DNA from: G965233625 sp965233625 | GTDB lineage: Bacteria; Planctomycetota; Planctomycetia; Pirellulales; Pirellulaceae | Assembly: GCA_965233625.1 (NCBI GenBank) | Contig: OZ247499.1 | Location: 1,860,001 to 1,924,000, forward strand | Reading direction: 5' to 3' | Length of the DNA stretch: 64,000 bases | In this document: in pieces, positions 51,639 to 59,266 of the stretch | Layout of the letters: every line of letters begins with the position of its first letter | How positions within the stretch are numbered: the stretch's first letter is position 1 | Made by a program: the position numbers and the translations under genes | The notes under the pieces: generated by a model | What the model saw: the letters and a program-made list of their open reading frames with translations, nothing else | Databases searched by the model: none | What the model was told of the DNA's origin: nothing

Positions 51639-52964
51639 ATGATCCGAACATTTACCAGCCCCTGCTACCTTGCCGGTGTTTCTCTGGCCGTCTGCCTGTT
51701 GACAACTACGCCTTGTACAGCCGCCGAAGCCGCTTGGAGCGGTTTTCAGAATGGCGGCAAAATGTCGTTTGATAAAATCGATGGTCTGCCCGTTGAATGG
51801 TCAGACGAAACGGGCGTCGCCTGGACGGTTTCTCTGGAAGGATACGGGCAAAGCAGTCCGGTGGTTGACGGCGATCTAATCTACGTGACGTCTACTTCCG
51901 GCAAGATGAAAGAGAACCTTCACGTCCATGCATACAGCAGAGCGACTGGCAAAGAACTCTGGAAACATCAGGCTAAAAACGCGACGCCGTATGAAAATAC
52001 ATCGTATGTCAGCCGGGCGGCGCCTACGCCTGTATGTGACAAAGACGGCGTCATCGCCTTTTTTGAAGGCGGCAATGTCATGGCGTTGTCGCGCGAAGGT
52101 AAGCCCCGCTGGTCCCGCAACCTGACGGAAGACGAAGGCGCCGTCTCTGCGCGGCATGGGCTGGCGGCATCGCTGGAGCAGAATGACAAACACGTATTCG
52201 TCTGGGTTGAACGCGAAAAGCAACCTTACATCGTCGCACTGAAGAAGGCCGACGGTGAAGTTACCTGGAAGAGCGACGGACTCGGCGTTACTTCGTGGAG
52301 TAGCCCGCGGCTTGTTCCTGTAAGTGACAGCGAAAGTCATCTGGTCCTAAGTGGCATTGGCAAGTTAGTGGGGCTGGATCCGGCGACAGGTAAGAAGCTC
52401 TGGGACTTCGCCGACATCAGCGGAAACTCGACACCCACGCCCATCCCGCTGGGCGATGGCAAGTTTCTCATCGGCGCCACAGTAGGCCGCGGCGAAGCAG
52501 GCGGCGGCAATGCCGCAGCGTCCAACGGCGTTCTCCAGATCACGGCCAGAGGCGACAAGTATCGCGTGAAGTATCTCTGGCAGGCGAAACGCGCCACTTC
52601 GTCATTTGGCTCTCCGCTGGCGCACAACGGCATGGCTTACTTCGTCAACCGGTCGGGCGTGGTGTACTGCCTGGACCTGAAATCAGGCGAGGAGAAATAT
52701 GCCGAGCGTGGCGGCGGCAGCATCTGGGCCACGCCCGTTGGCGTCGGCGACAAGGTTTACCTGTTCGGTAAAGACGGTGTCACCACCGTGATTAAAGACG
52801 GCGCCGAATTTAAGACTGTTGCCACCAACACCCTGTGGAAGGCCGAGGCGGGCGGCGGACGGTTTAGCGGCCCGGTGTTGTATGCGGCTGCTGTGGCAGA
52901 TAGCGATATCGTCCTCCGTCGCGGTGACAAACTCTACTGCGTACGTAGTGCGGAGACCCCATGA
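51639..52964 (+). CDS. Secreted PQQ-like beta-propeller, in Fur/HemP operon
   Basis: 441 residues with a signal peptide (LAGVSLAVCLLTTTPCTAA). Blades carry PQQ-like motifs: SPVVDGDLIYVTSTSG, YSRATGKELWKHQ, LKKADGEVTWKSDG, LDPATGKKLWDFAD, LKSGEEKYAERG. As in the other propeller in this window no quinone-binding Cys pair is seen, so a scaffold or binding role is more likely than a dehydrogenase. Its stop overlaps the hemP start by 4 bases. The likely function is linked to iron or haem uptake through this context. Confidence 0.85.
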   Translation: MIRTFTSPCYLAGVSLAVCLLTTTPCTAAEAAWSGFQNGGKMSFDKIDGLPVEWSDETGVAWTVSLEGYGQSSPVVDGDLIYVTSTSGKMKENLHVHAYSRATGKELWKHQAKNATPYENTSYVSRAAPTPVCDKDGVIAFFEGGNVMALSREGKPRWSRNLTEDEGAVSARHGLAASLEQNDKHVFVWVEREKQPYIVALKKADGEVTWKSDGLGVTSWSSPRLVPVSDSESHLVLSGIGKLVGLDPATGKKLWDFADISGNSTPTPIPLGDGKFLIGATVGRGEAGGGNAAASNGVLQITARGDKYRVKYLWQAKRATSSFGSPLAHNGMAYFVNRSGVVYCLDLKSGEEKYAERGGGSIWATPVGVGDKVYLFGKDGVTTVIKDGAEFKTVATNTLWKAEAGGGRFSGPVLYAAAVADSDIVLRRGDKLYCVRSAETP

Positions 52965-53137
52965 ACAAACCAGGCAAAGAGCCTTTGAACGATAAGCCTG
53001 ACAGCAAATCTTCTACGGCGCAGACATGGACTTCGGAGCAATTGCTGCAAGGCAAGGTTGAGGCTGTGATCGAGCATCAAGCGGAAACCTACCGGCTCAG
53101 GCTCACCCGGCAAGGCAAGCTGATCCTCTACAAATAG
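52961..53137 (+). CDS. hemP: Hemin uptake protein HemP
   Basis: A 58-residue protein. The C-terminal 35 residues, SEQLLQGKVEAVIEHQ followed by TYRLRLTRQGKLILYK, match the HemP pattern 'LLgg..ev.I.H....YRLRLTr.GKLILtK'. The N-terminus is Lys/Pro-rich and probably flexible. HemP is a small protein found with haem uptake genes and needed for haem-receptor expression in several bacteria. The ATG overlaps the stop of the PQQ gene. The gene is followed by a strong terminator hairpin, and a Fur box precedes the operon. Confidence 0.85.
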   Translation: MNKPGKEPLNDKPDSKSSTAQTWTSEQLLQGKVEAVIEHQAETYRLRLTRQGKLILYK

Positions 53138-53478
53138 CGGGCTACTGCCCACAGATTGCCGCGCACAACAGCCCAGTGCTCCAGACATGCAATGTGGTAG
53201 GCGTCTATCCTAACCAGGACGAACGGCTCGCCCGTCCTACTTACTTGCAATAAGCCGTTGTCAGCATTTGCTGGCGACGGCTTTTCTTATAGGCGCCTGT
53301 TACATTGGAAGCATGCATCGCAAGGCCACCGATGTCGAAAATGCGGCGCGGGTGTCGGAAAAACTGACGCCGGCGGCTTCACGACCGGGCGAAAACACCT
53401 TGTTTAGCCCGAATTTGAGTGGTCCAGCATTTGCAATGCTATCTGTCCGATCGACCCCCACTTCTTCGAGGAACAACC
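53138..53478. other. Intergenic region after hemP
   Basis: It holds the operon terminator hairpin and, before it, a weaker pairing of AGGACG with CGTCCT at about 53215-53237. The remainder to 53478 contains a GAGGA ribosome site 6 bases before the next ATG. No convincing small gene was found. Confidence 0.55.
53252..53283 (+). terminator. Terminator of the TPR-PQQ-HemP operon
   Basis: AAGCCGTTGTCAGCA pairs with TGCTGGCGACGGCTT over 15 positions with two G-U pairs, leaving a tiny loop, and is followed by TTCTTAT. It begins 115 bases past the hemP stop codon. Confidence 0.75.
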
Positions 53479-54612
53479 ATGCAAAGGCTGTTATCAGTCA
53501 CGGTCTTATCCAGTCTCTTTCTAGCTGCCGCCTGCGGCGTGATCCGGGCGGATGAGCCGTCGCCGGCTGTAGAAAAACAGCGGCAGGCAGTCGTTGCCAA
53601 GGGCTTGGACTACCTTCGCAAGTCAGGTCAGGCGGACGACGGGACCTTCTCGTCACGCGCCGGCCCCGGACTAACAGCGTTGGCCGTCACCGCGGCAATG
53701 CGGAATGGCCTGACGCCAGAAGATCCGATGGTGAAGAAAGGACTGGCAGCGCTCGAAACCTTCGTAAAGCCAGACGGCGGCATCTATGGCAGCGGCCGTT
53801 TGAATAACTACGAAACCTGCATCGCCATGATCTGTTTTTCACTGGCCAACAAAAGCGGCAAGTACAACAAGATCCTCAAAGACGCCAAGGCGTTCGTCAC
53901 CGGCGCCCAGTATGCAGGCAAAGAAGGCAGCCCCTGGTACGGCGGCGCCGGCTACTCCGGCAAAGGACGGCCCGACCTTTCCAACACCGCACACCTGATT
54001 GAAGCATTGCGGGCCGTGGACACGCCACCCGATGATCCAGCCATTCAGCGGGCGCTGGCATTCGTTTCGCGTTGCCAGAATCACGACTCGAAGTTTAACG
54101 ACACGGACTTTGCCGCGCTGGTGAAAGACGGCGGCTTCTACTACGAGATTCCCACAGAGAAAGTCGATCCAAGCACTTCGAAGGAACGCTTCACGCCCAA
54201 CGGCGGACTGCGTAGCTATGGCTCGATGAGTTACGCCGGACTTAAGAGCATGATCTACGCCGGCCTCACGGCGGAAGACCCTCGTGTGAAGGCGGTCAAC
54301 GAGTGGGTCAAGATGCACTACTCCGTGACCGAGAACCCAGGAATGGGCAGCGCCGGACTTTACTACTACTACCACACCTTCGCCGCGTCACTGAGTCTGG
54401 CAGGTGTGCAGGAAGTCAAGGCGGAAGACGGCAAGTCCTACGACTGGCGTGCTGATCTTGTCGCCCAGCTTGGCAAAGAGCAGAACAAAGATGGGTCGTG
54501 GACCAACGATAACCGTCGCTGGTTCGAAAACGATAAGAACCTCGCAACCAGCTTCGCGCTGATGGCGTTGTCCTACTGCAAACCCGCAGAAAAAGATAGC
54601 GAAGGCAAATGA
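53479..54612 (+). CDS. Secreted squalene-cyclase/prenyltransferase-repeat protein
   Basis: About 377 residues. The ATG chosen has GAGGA 6 bases upstream and gives a signal peptide (MQRLLSVTVLSSLFLAAACG). Repeats include LDYLRKSGQADDGTF, TFVKPDGGIYGSG, and QNKDGSWTND, which carry the QW-like 'Q..DGsW' motif. The paralogue at 1347-2459 shares the fold. No DxDD catalytic motif is seen. Its stop overlaps the next membrane-protein gene by 4 bases. Confidence 0.82.
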   Translation: MQRLLSVTVLSSLFLAAACGVIRADEPSPAVEKQRQAVVAKGLDYLRKSGQADDGTFSSRAGPGLTALAVTAAMRNGLTPEDPMVKKGLAALETFVKPDGGIYGSGRLNNYETCIAMICFSLANKSGKYNKILKDAKAFVTGAQYAGKEGSPWYGGAGYSGKGRPDLSNTAHLIEALRAVDTPPDDPAIQRALAFVSRCQNHDSKFNDTDFAALVKDGGFYYEIPTEKVDPSTSKERFTPNGGLRSYGSMSYAGLKSMIYAGLTAEDPRVKAVNEWVKMHYSVTENPGMGSAGLYYYYHTFAASLSLAGVQEVKAEDGKSYDWRADLVAQLGKEQNKDGSWTNDNRRWFENDKNLATSFALMALSYCKPAEKDSEGK

Positions 54613-55421
54613 GCAGACCGGCGCCAGATGAGAAACGTCAGCCGGGCATCATCGTCCGGCTGATCCAAGGCCGATTCAGCGGTTCGCCCATGCTTCTATG
54701 GGTAAGCAGCCTGCTGTTGCTATTGGGGGCATGCCTCTGGGTTTTCTTCGATCCGGCCATGCACGAAGTGCTTGCGGGCGAAGAGTTCCAGTTCGGCGTG
54801 CGGATGTACATTCTCTTTGGTGTTGCTGCACTTGGCGCCGTGCAGTGCGTGTGGCTGCTTGTTGGCACCTTCACAGGTTCCCGGCAATTCCGCGCGATTC
54901 AGGCAATGGCAGTGCTGGTCGTGCTTATCTCATTATGGCTGGGCTCTGCGCTGAACCTACCGGGCATCGCGTGGCAGGGACGAAGGTTCTATCTGCTGCC
55001 ACGCGTGGAAGCTATTAAGCCCATCGCGCAGCCGCTCATTCAGCAGTGGCCTGCTGAAGATGGCGAGGTGGAAACCATTGGCCCGTTTATGGCCTATCCG
55101 GTCGGCCGGCCCACCACACTTATCCTGCTCACGCCGCCACAGCTCACGCAAGGCGGCCCATCGATTGCCGCCGTCGAGCGTTCCGCCGCAGGCGACATCC
55201 GCTTTGAACTGACGGACGCTGGCGGTAACGACTGGATGGAGTACCGTCCGCACAGCCCGCCAGACTCTCACGTAGGCGGATTGCTTGAATACCGGGAGCT
55301 GGTGCGTTCGACACCGCTCTACGATAACTGGTATCTGGTGCGTTACCGTGATAATAATAGCCCTGCCCCTGCAGACGCGCAGGTGAGCCTGGCTTCAAAC
55401 GCTGCTGGTAAACAGAAGTAA
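54609..55421 (+). CDS. Membrane protein of unknown function
   Basis: 270 residues. Three predicted helices lie in the first 120 residues: LLWVSSLLLLLGACLWVFF, YILFGVAALGAVQCVWLLVG and AIQAMAVLVVLISLWLG. The rest looks extracytoplasmic (GRRFYLLPRVEAIKPIAQPL; VGRPTTLILLTPPQL). I do not recognise a family. It overlaps the squalene-repeat gene by 4 bases, so the two are translationally coupled and probably act together in the envelope. Confidence 0.7.
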   Translation: MSRPAPDEKRQPGIIVRLIQGRFSGSPMLLWVSSLLLLLGACLWVFFDPAMHEVLAGEEFQFGVRMYILFGVAALGAVQCVWLLVGTFTGSRQFRAIQAMAVLVVLISLWLGSALNLPGIAWQGRRFYLLPRVEAIKPIAQPLIQQWPAEDGEVETIGPFMAYPVGRPTTLILLTPPQLTQGGPSIAAVERSAAGDIRFELTDAGGNDWMEYRPHSPPDSHVGGLLEYRELVRSTPLYDNWYLVRYRDNNSPAPADAQVSLASNAAGKQK

Positions 55422-55466
55422 GCGTGAAGCTAGCCGGCTACCGCTATTCTCTGACTCCCACAGGCC

Positions 55467-56969
55467 ATGCAACGCGCAACATCTTTCACCACGTTTATCG
55501 TATCTACCTTCGCACTTTGCACGGTTCTGACCGCAGATCCCTGGGTCATCGACAGCCAACAGGATTGGCAGCAGAACCAGGCGGGCAGCACCGGGCTGAC
55601 CATTGAGAAAGGCGTCGCCGCGCCCAGCGCCAAGCAGGCGACCTTTCAAAGTACGCTGCGTAAGTTCAAGCAAAAGCAGCAGGTGGCTTCGATCACCTTG
55701 GAACAGTCGCCCATCTGGCAGAACTGGGAGCCAACAAAGAACCTTGGCCCGTCGAACCTTGGAGACGCGCCCGTCACGCTCACTATCGGGCCTGACAATT
55801 ATTGGATGTTCGGGCGTTACCGTGGAAAACGCGCAGCGAAAGGCAAACCGCAACCAGCTTTCAAACCGCAACCAGCCAAGCTTGACGGCTTCGACATTCC
55901 GCTGCTGACAACACCGTTTGCTAACCAGTTCGACGCGCCGGGTGGACTGAAGCCGAAACTGGGCGGTTACCATGCCTGGCAAAGCCGCGACATGGTGAAC
56001 TGGGTGCATCACGGTCCCGTGACGGAAAAATTCTCTTGCTGGGTGACAACCGCCGAATACGCCGATGGCAAAGTGTATATCTACTACGACTACCCGAACG
56101 ATCAGGACCCGCATCTATACATCGACAGCGATCTAACGGATGGGCTGCCGGGTAAGAATATGGGCATGGCTTTCAAAGATCCTTCGCATGGTTCCGACTG
56201 CGGCTTCATCCGCGATCTGGACGGCAAGTTTCACGTCATTTACGAAGACTGGAGCCCTATCAACGCGAGCCGCCGCTCCTGGGATTCGCCGTTGGCAGGC
56301 CATGCTGTAAGCGACGATGGCATCTCGAAGTTTACGATCCTTAAGCCGGCCGTCGATAACCGCACGAAGCCCACGGGTAAGAAAGCCACGTACAAACATC
56401 CGCACTGGCTGCAGCATCCTAAATGGGACACCAACATTGGCGAGTACGAAATTCATGAGCCGGAGCAGGAAGCCTATGGCGACTGGGCTTCGATCTGCAT
56501 CGGTGGGCAGTACTATCTGTTTGGCGACTACGACCCTGCCGGCGGCCACAAGATGAGTGTCGGCTGGTTCACGTCGCCCAGCCTGGATCAGCCTTTCAAG
56601 TGGTGCGACAAGATCGGCTCCGGGCATCCCGACCCCGATATCTGCTTTGCTGAAGGCCGGTTCTATCTGGTCACACAGCAGGCGACCGATTATGTCAGCG
56701 ACGGCCCCTGGGTGGAAACCGTTGAGGTGCGTGCCGGTGTCGATACGGACAACGATGGCGCCATCGACAAGTGGACCGCTTGGCAGAAGGCGACAGAAAC
56801 CTACGATTACATACCTGGGTTCGCCAAGCAGATCAAAAGGAAGCCCGCCAAGGTGGACCTATCTGAACTACCGCCCGGCTTTCAGTTTCAGTTTGAACTG
56901 AAATTGACAGACACCACAGAAAACAAATCGAAGCCGATGCTCGATAAAGTCCGCATCGACTTTGAATAA
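55467..56969 (+). CDS. Secreted GH43-like beta-propeller protein
   Basis: 500 residues with a signal peptide (TFIVSTFALCTVLTA). The middle has the propeller features of glycoside hydrolase clans F/J: WMFGRYRGKR, YHAWQSRDMVNWVHHG, YYDYPNDQDPHLYIDSDL, RDLDGKFHVIYEDWSPI, HPDPDICFAEGRFYLVTQ. The 'S.D...W' and 'y.d..iHP.D' type strands suggest an arabinanase/xylosidase-like fold. The catalytic triad cannot be assigned with certainty. A calcium-like loop DTDNDGAID lies near residue 430. Activity on a plant or algal glycan is possible. Confidence 0.72.
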   Translation: MQRATSFTTFIVSTFALCTVLTADPWVIDSQQDWQQNQAGSTGLTIEKGVAAPSAKQATFQSTLRKFKQKQQVASITLEQSPIWQNWEPTKNLGPSNLGDAPVTLTIGPDNYWMFGRYRGKRAAKGKPQPAFKPQPAKLDGFDIPLLTTPFANQFDAPGGLKPKLGGYHAWQSRDMVNWVHHGPVTEKFSCWVTTAEYADGKVYIYYDYPNDQDPHLYIDSDLTDGLPGKNMGMAFKDPSHGSDCGFIRDLDGKFHVIYEDWSPINASRRSWDSPLAGHAVSDDGISKFTILKPAVDNRTKPTGKKATYKHPHWLQHPKWDTNIGEYEIHEPEQEAYGDWASICIGGQYYLFGDYDPAGGHKMSVGWFTSPSLDQPFKWCDKIGSGHPDPDICFAEGRFYLVTQQATDYVSDGPWVETVEVRAGVDTDNDGAIDKWTAWQKATETYDYIPGFAKQIKRKPAKVDLSELPPGFQFQFELKLTDTTENKSKPMLDKVRIDFE

Positions 56970-56987
56970 TCACGCAAAGAGAATGCA

Positions 56988-57719
56988 ATGAGTAAACGCG
57001 TCGCCCTTGTCACAGGTGGTTCCGGCGGTATTGGCCAAGCCATCTGCAAACGGCTAGCAGCGGATGGCTTTGCCGTGGTGGTGCACTACGGCTCTAACCA
57101 GGACGGCGCCAATGCGGTCGTGGATGAGATCAAGCAGAGTGGCGGCGAAGCCGTAGCCATGTCTGCGGATATGACCAAGGAAGATGACGTCGTCAAACTC
57201 TTCCAGCAGATAATGGATACGTTGCAACGGATAGACGTCGCTGTCGCCAACGCCGGCGTGGGCGGTGGTGGACCGGTGGCAGAGCTTGAGCTTGAGAAGT
57301 TCGATCAGTTAATCGCCACCAATCTCCGCGGCGCCTTTCTTACCGTGCGGGAAGCAGCCCGCAAACTGGCCGACAACGGGCGGATTATCTTTATCTCATC
57401 ACAACTCGCCATGCGTCCGCTGCCCGGCACAGGCGCCTATTCAGCGACCAAAGCCGCGATGGACGCGCTGATTGTCTCACTGGCCGATGAAGTCGGCGGG
57501 CGTGGAATCACCGTCAACAGCGTGCGGCCCGGCGCCACCGAACCGGGCATGTTCGCTTCCAGCGACGAAGAACGCAAAGAGCACTTCCGCCAGCTTTCGC
57601 CCTTCAAGAGACTCGGCCGCGCAGAAGATACGGCGAATGTGGTTTCCTTCGTCGCCAGCGAAGATGCCTCGTGGGTTACCGGCCAGCACATCCGCGCAGA
57701 CGGCGGCGCGTCGAACTAG
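56988..57719 (+). CDS. 3-oxoacyl-ACP reductase-like SDR
   Basis: 243 residues of the classical short-chain dehydrogenase family. The cofactor motif is TGGSGGIG (about 9-16), NAGVGG follows, and the catalytic Ser and Tyr-x3-Lys are in SSQLAMRPLPG and YSATK (Tyr about 151, Lys about 155). The fold and length match FabG, which reduces 3-oxoacyl-ACP with NADPH. No other fatty acid gene adjoins it, so it may be a specialised SDR. The start follows AAAGAGAATGCA. Confidence 0.85.
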   Translation: MSKRVALVTGGSGGIGQAICKRLAADGFAVVVHYGSNQDGANAVVDEIKQSGGEAVAMSADMTKEDDVVKLFQQIMDTLQRIDVAVANAGVGGGGPVAELELEKFDQLIATNLRGAFLTVREAARKLADNGRIIFISSQLAMRPLPGTGAYSATKAAMDALIVSLADEVGGRGITVNSVRPGATEPGMFASSDEERKEHFRQLSPFKRLGRAEDTANVVSFVASEDASWVTGQHIRADGGASN

Positions 57720-57740
57720 TCGCCGAAATCGCCGCGAAGC

Positions 57741-59090
57741 TTAAACGTCAAACGGCGTACCGTCGCGGTTAATCTGCACGGGACGACCACCCGGTGTTTG
57801 CAGCGTATGCCGGGGATCAATCCCCAGTTGCTTGTAAATAGTCGCGGCGAGGTCCGCCGGCGTAACAGGTTGGTCGCGTGGACTTTCGCCCGCAGCGTCG
57901 CTTGCTCCAATGATGTTGCCGCCCGTTACGCCGCCACCTGCCAGAGCAACGCTGTACACCCGCGGCCAATGATCGCGGCCGCCAGTCGTATTTACTTTTG
58001 GTGTGCGACCGAACTCGCCCATAACAACCACCAGGGTCTGTTCCAGCAGACCGCGCTGTTGCAGATCTTCCACCAATGCGCCAAAAGCAAGATCCAGCGA
58101 CGGTATCAGCCCGACCGGGTTGCGGGCGCCAGTGAAGCCTTCTTTCAATCGCGTGTAGGCACCTTGGTGCGTATCCCAACCTGGGTTATTCACAAACACG
58201 AACGGCGCGCCGCGTTCCACCAGGCGCCGCGCCAGCAGGCAACTTTGCCCGATTGTCTTGGGGCCATAGCGTTGCCGCGTTGCGGCTTTCTCTTTGGATA
58301 GGTCAAACGCCTCACGGGCGGACGCTGATGTGGCTAACTGAAAGGCTTCTTCGAAGGCTGCGCCGGCAACGGCTGTTGGATTCTTCTCACGCATGCGCTC
58401 CATCGAGTCCAGAAACCGCTTCCGCCGCGACAGGCGTTGATCATCCAGACCAGGAAAGAAATCCAGATCGCGCACGCGGAACTCCGCTTTGGCAGGATCG
58501 CCGCCCGTGACAAACGGCGCCGTTGCCGCAGGCAGATAACCGCGGCCGTCGAAGTTGCCACCGCCAACGCGGAACGTGGGCGTCGCAATAAAGCCGGGCA
58601 GCACACTTTGTTGTTTCCCAGCCGCCCTGCGTCCACGAAGATGAGCGTTCACGGCGCCGAACGAAGGATACTGCAACGCCGGCGTAGGCTGATAACCGGT
58701 GAGCATATAGTTGGCGCCCAGATTGTGTTCGCCCAGTCGCGAGGTCACACTACGCACCAGTGCAATGTGCTTCATCTGGGCAGCCGTGCGGGGCATCAGT
58801 TCGCAGATGTGCACGCCGGCAACCTGCGTCTTCACCGGTTGAAAGGGGCCGCGGACTTCCACCGGCGCCGCTGGCTTCAGGTCAAAGGTTTCCAGATGGC
58901 TCGGACCGCCATCTAACCAGATGAAGATGCACGACTTTGCTTTGCGGCCTGCCTGAGCAACCGCCACGCCGTCTGTACCTTCTTCAGCAGCCAACTTGCC
59001 CGGCGTTAACTGCTGAATCCCCAACGCAAGCGTCGTTAATCCGCCCGCTCTCAGAAAGCTTCGCCGGCATGGATGTTTGAGGTTAAACAT
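57741..59090 (-). CDS. DUF1501 secreted protein
   Basis: About 449 residues. A twin-arginine-like signal, CRRSFLRAGGLTTLALGIQQ, opens the protein. DUF1501 features follow: KAKSCIFIWLDGGPSHLETFDLKP, LMPRTAAQMKHIALVRSVTS, WDTHQGAYTRLKEGF, and VVVMGEFGRTPKVN near the end. The fold resembles alkaline phosphatase/sulfatase-type proteins, but the function is unproven. ATG at 59090 has GGAG in front; a GTG adds three residues. It is divergent from the large cytochrome-PA14 gene, the usual planctomycete arrangement. Confidence 0.9.
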   Translation of the reverse strand: MFNLKHPCRRSFLRAGGLTTLALGIQQLTPGKLAAEEGTDGVAVAQAGRKAKSCIFIWLDGGPSHLETFDLKPAAPVEVRGPFQPVKTQVAGVHICELMPRTAAQMKHIALVRSVTSRLGEHNLGANYMLTGYQPTPALQYPSFGAVNAHLRGRRAAGKQQSVLPGFIATPTFRVGGGNFDGRGYLPAATAPFVTGGDPAKAEFRVRDLDFFPGLDDQRLSRRKRFLDSMERMREKNPTAVAGAAFEEAFQLATSASAREAFDLSKEKAATRQRYGPKTIGQSCLLARRLVERGAPFVFVNNPGWDTHQGAYTRLKEGFTGARNPVGLIPSLDLAFGALVEDLQQRGLLEQTLVVVMGEFGRTPKVNTTGGRDHWPRVYSVALAGGGVTGGNIIGASDAAGESPRDQPVTPADLAATIYKQLGIDPRHTLQTPGGRPVQINRDGTPFDV

Positions 59091-59266
59091 GGTCCGCACT
59101 CCGCGTTTTCACTGGCGCCCAGGAGATACTCCACCTTTGAACTAACCGTCTTGAGTATGTGTGGTTGCGGATGATTTTACCAGCACTTTACAATACGCCC
59201 GTCCGCCCAATCCCTGGAAGGACGACGGACACCCACCTTTTGACCAACACTCTGCGGAGACTCACC

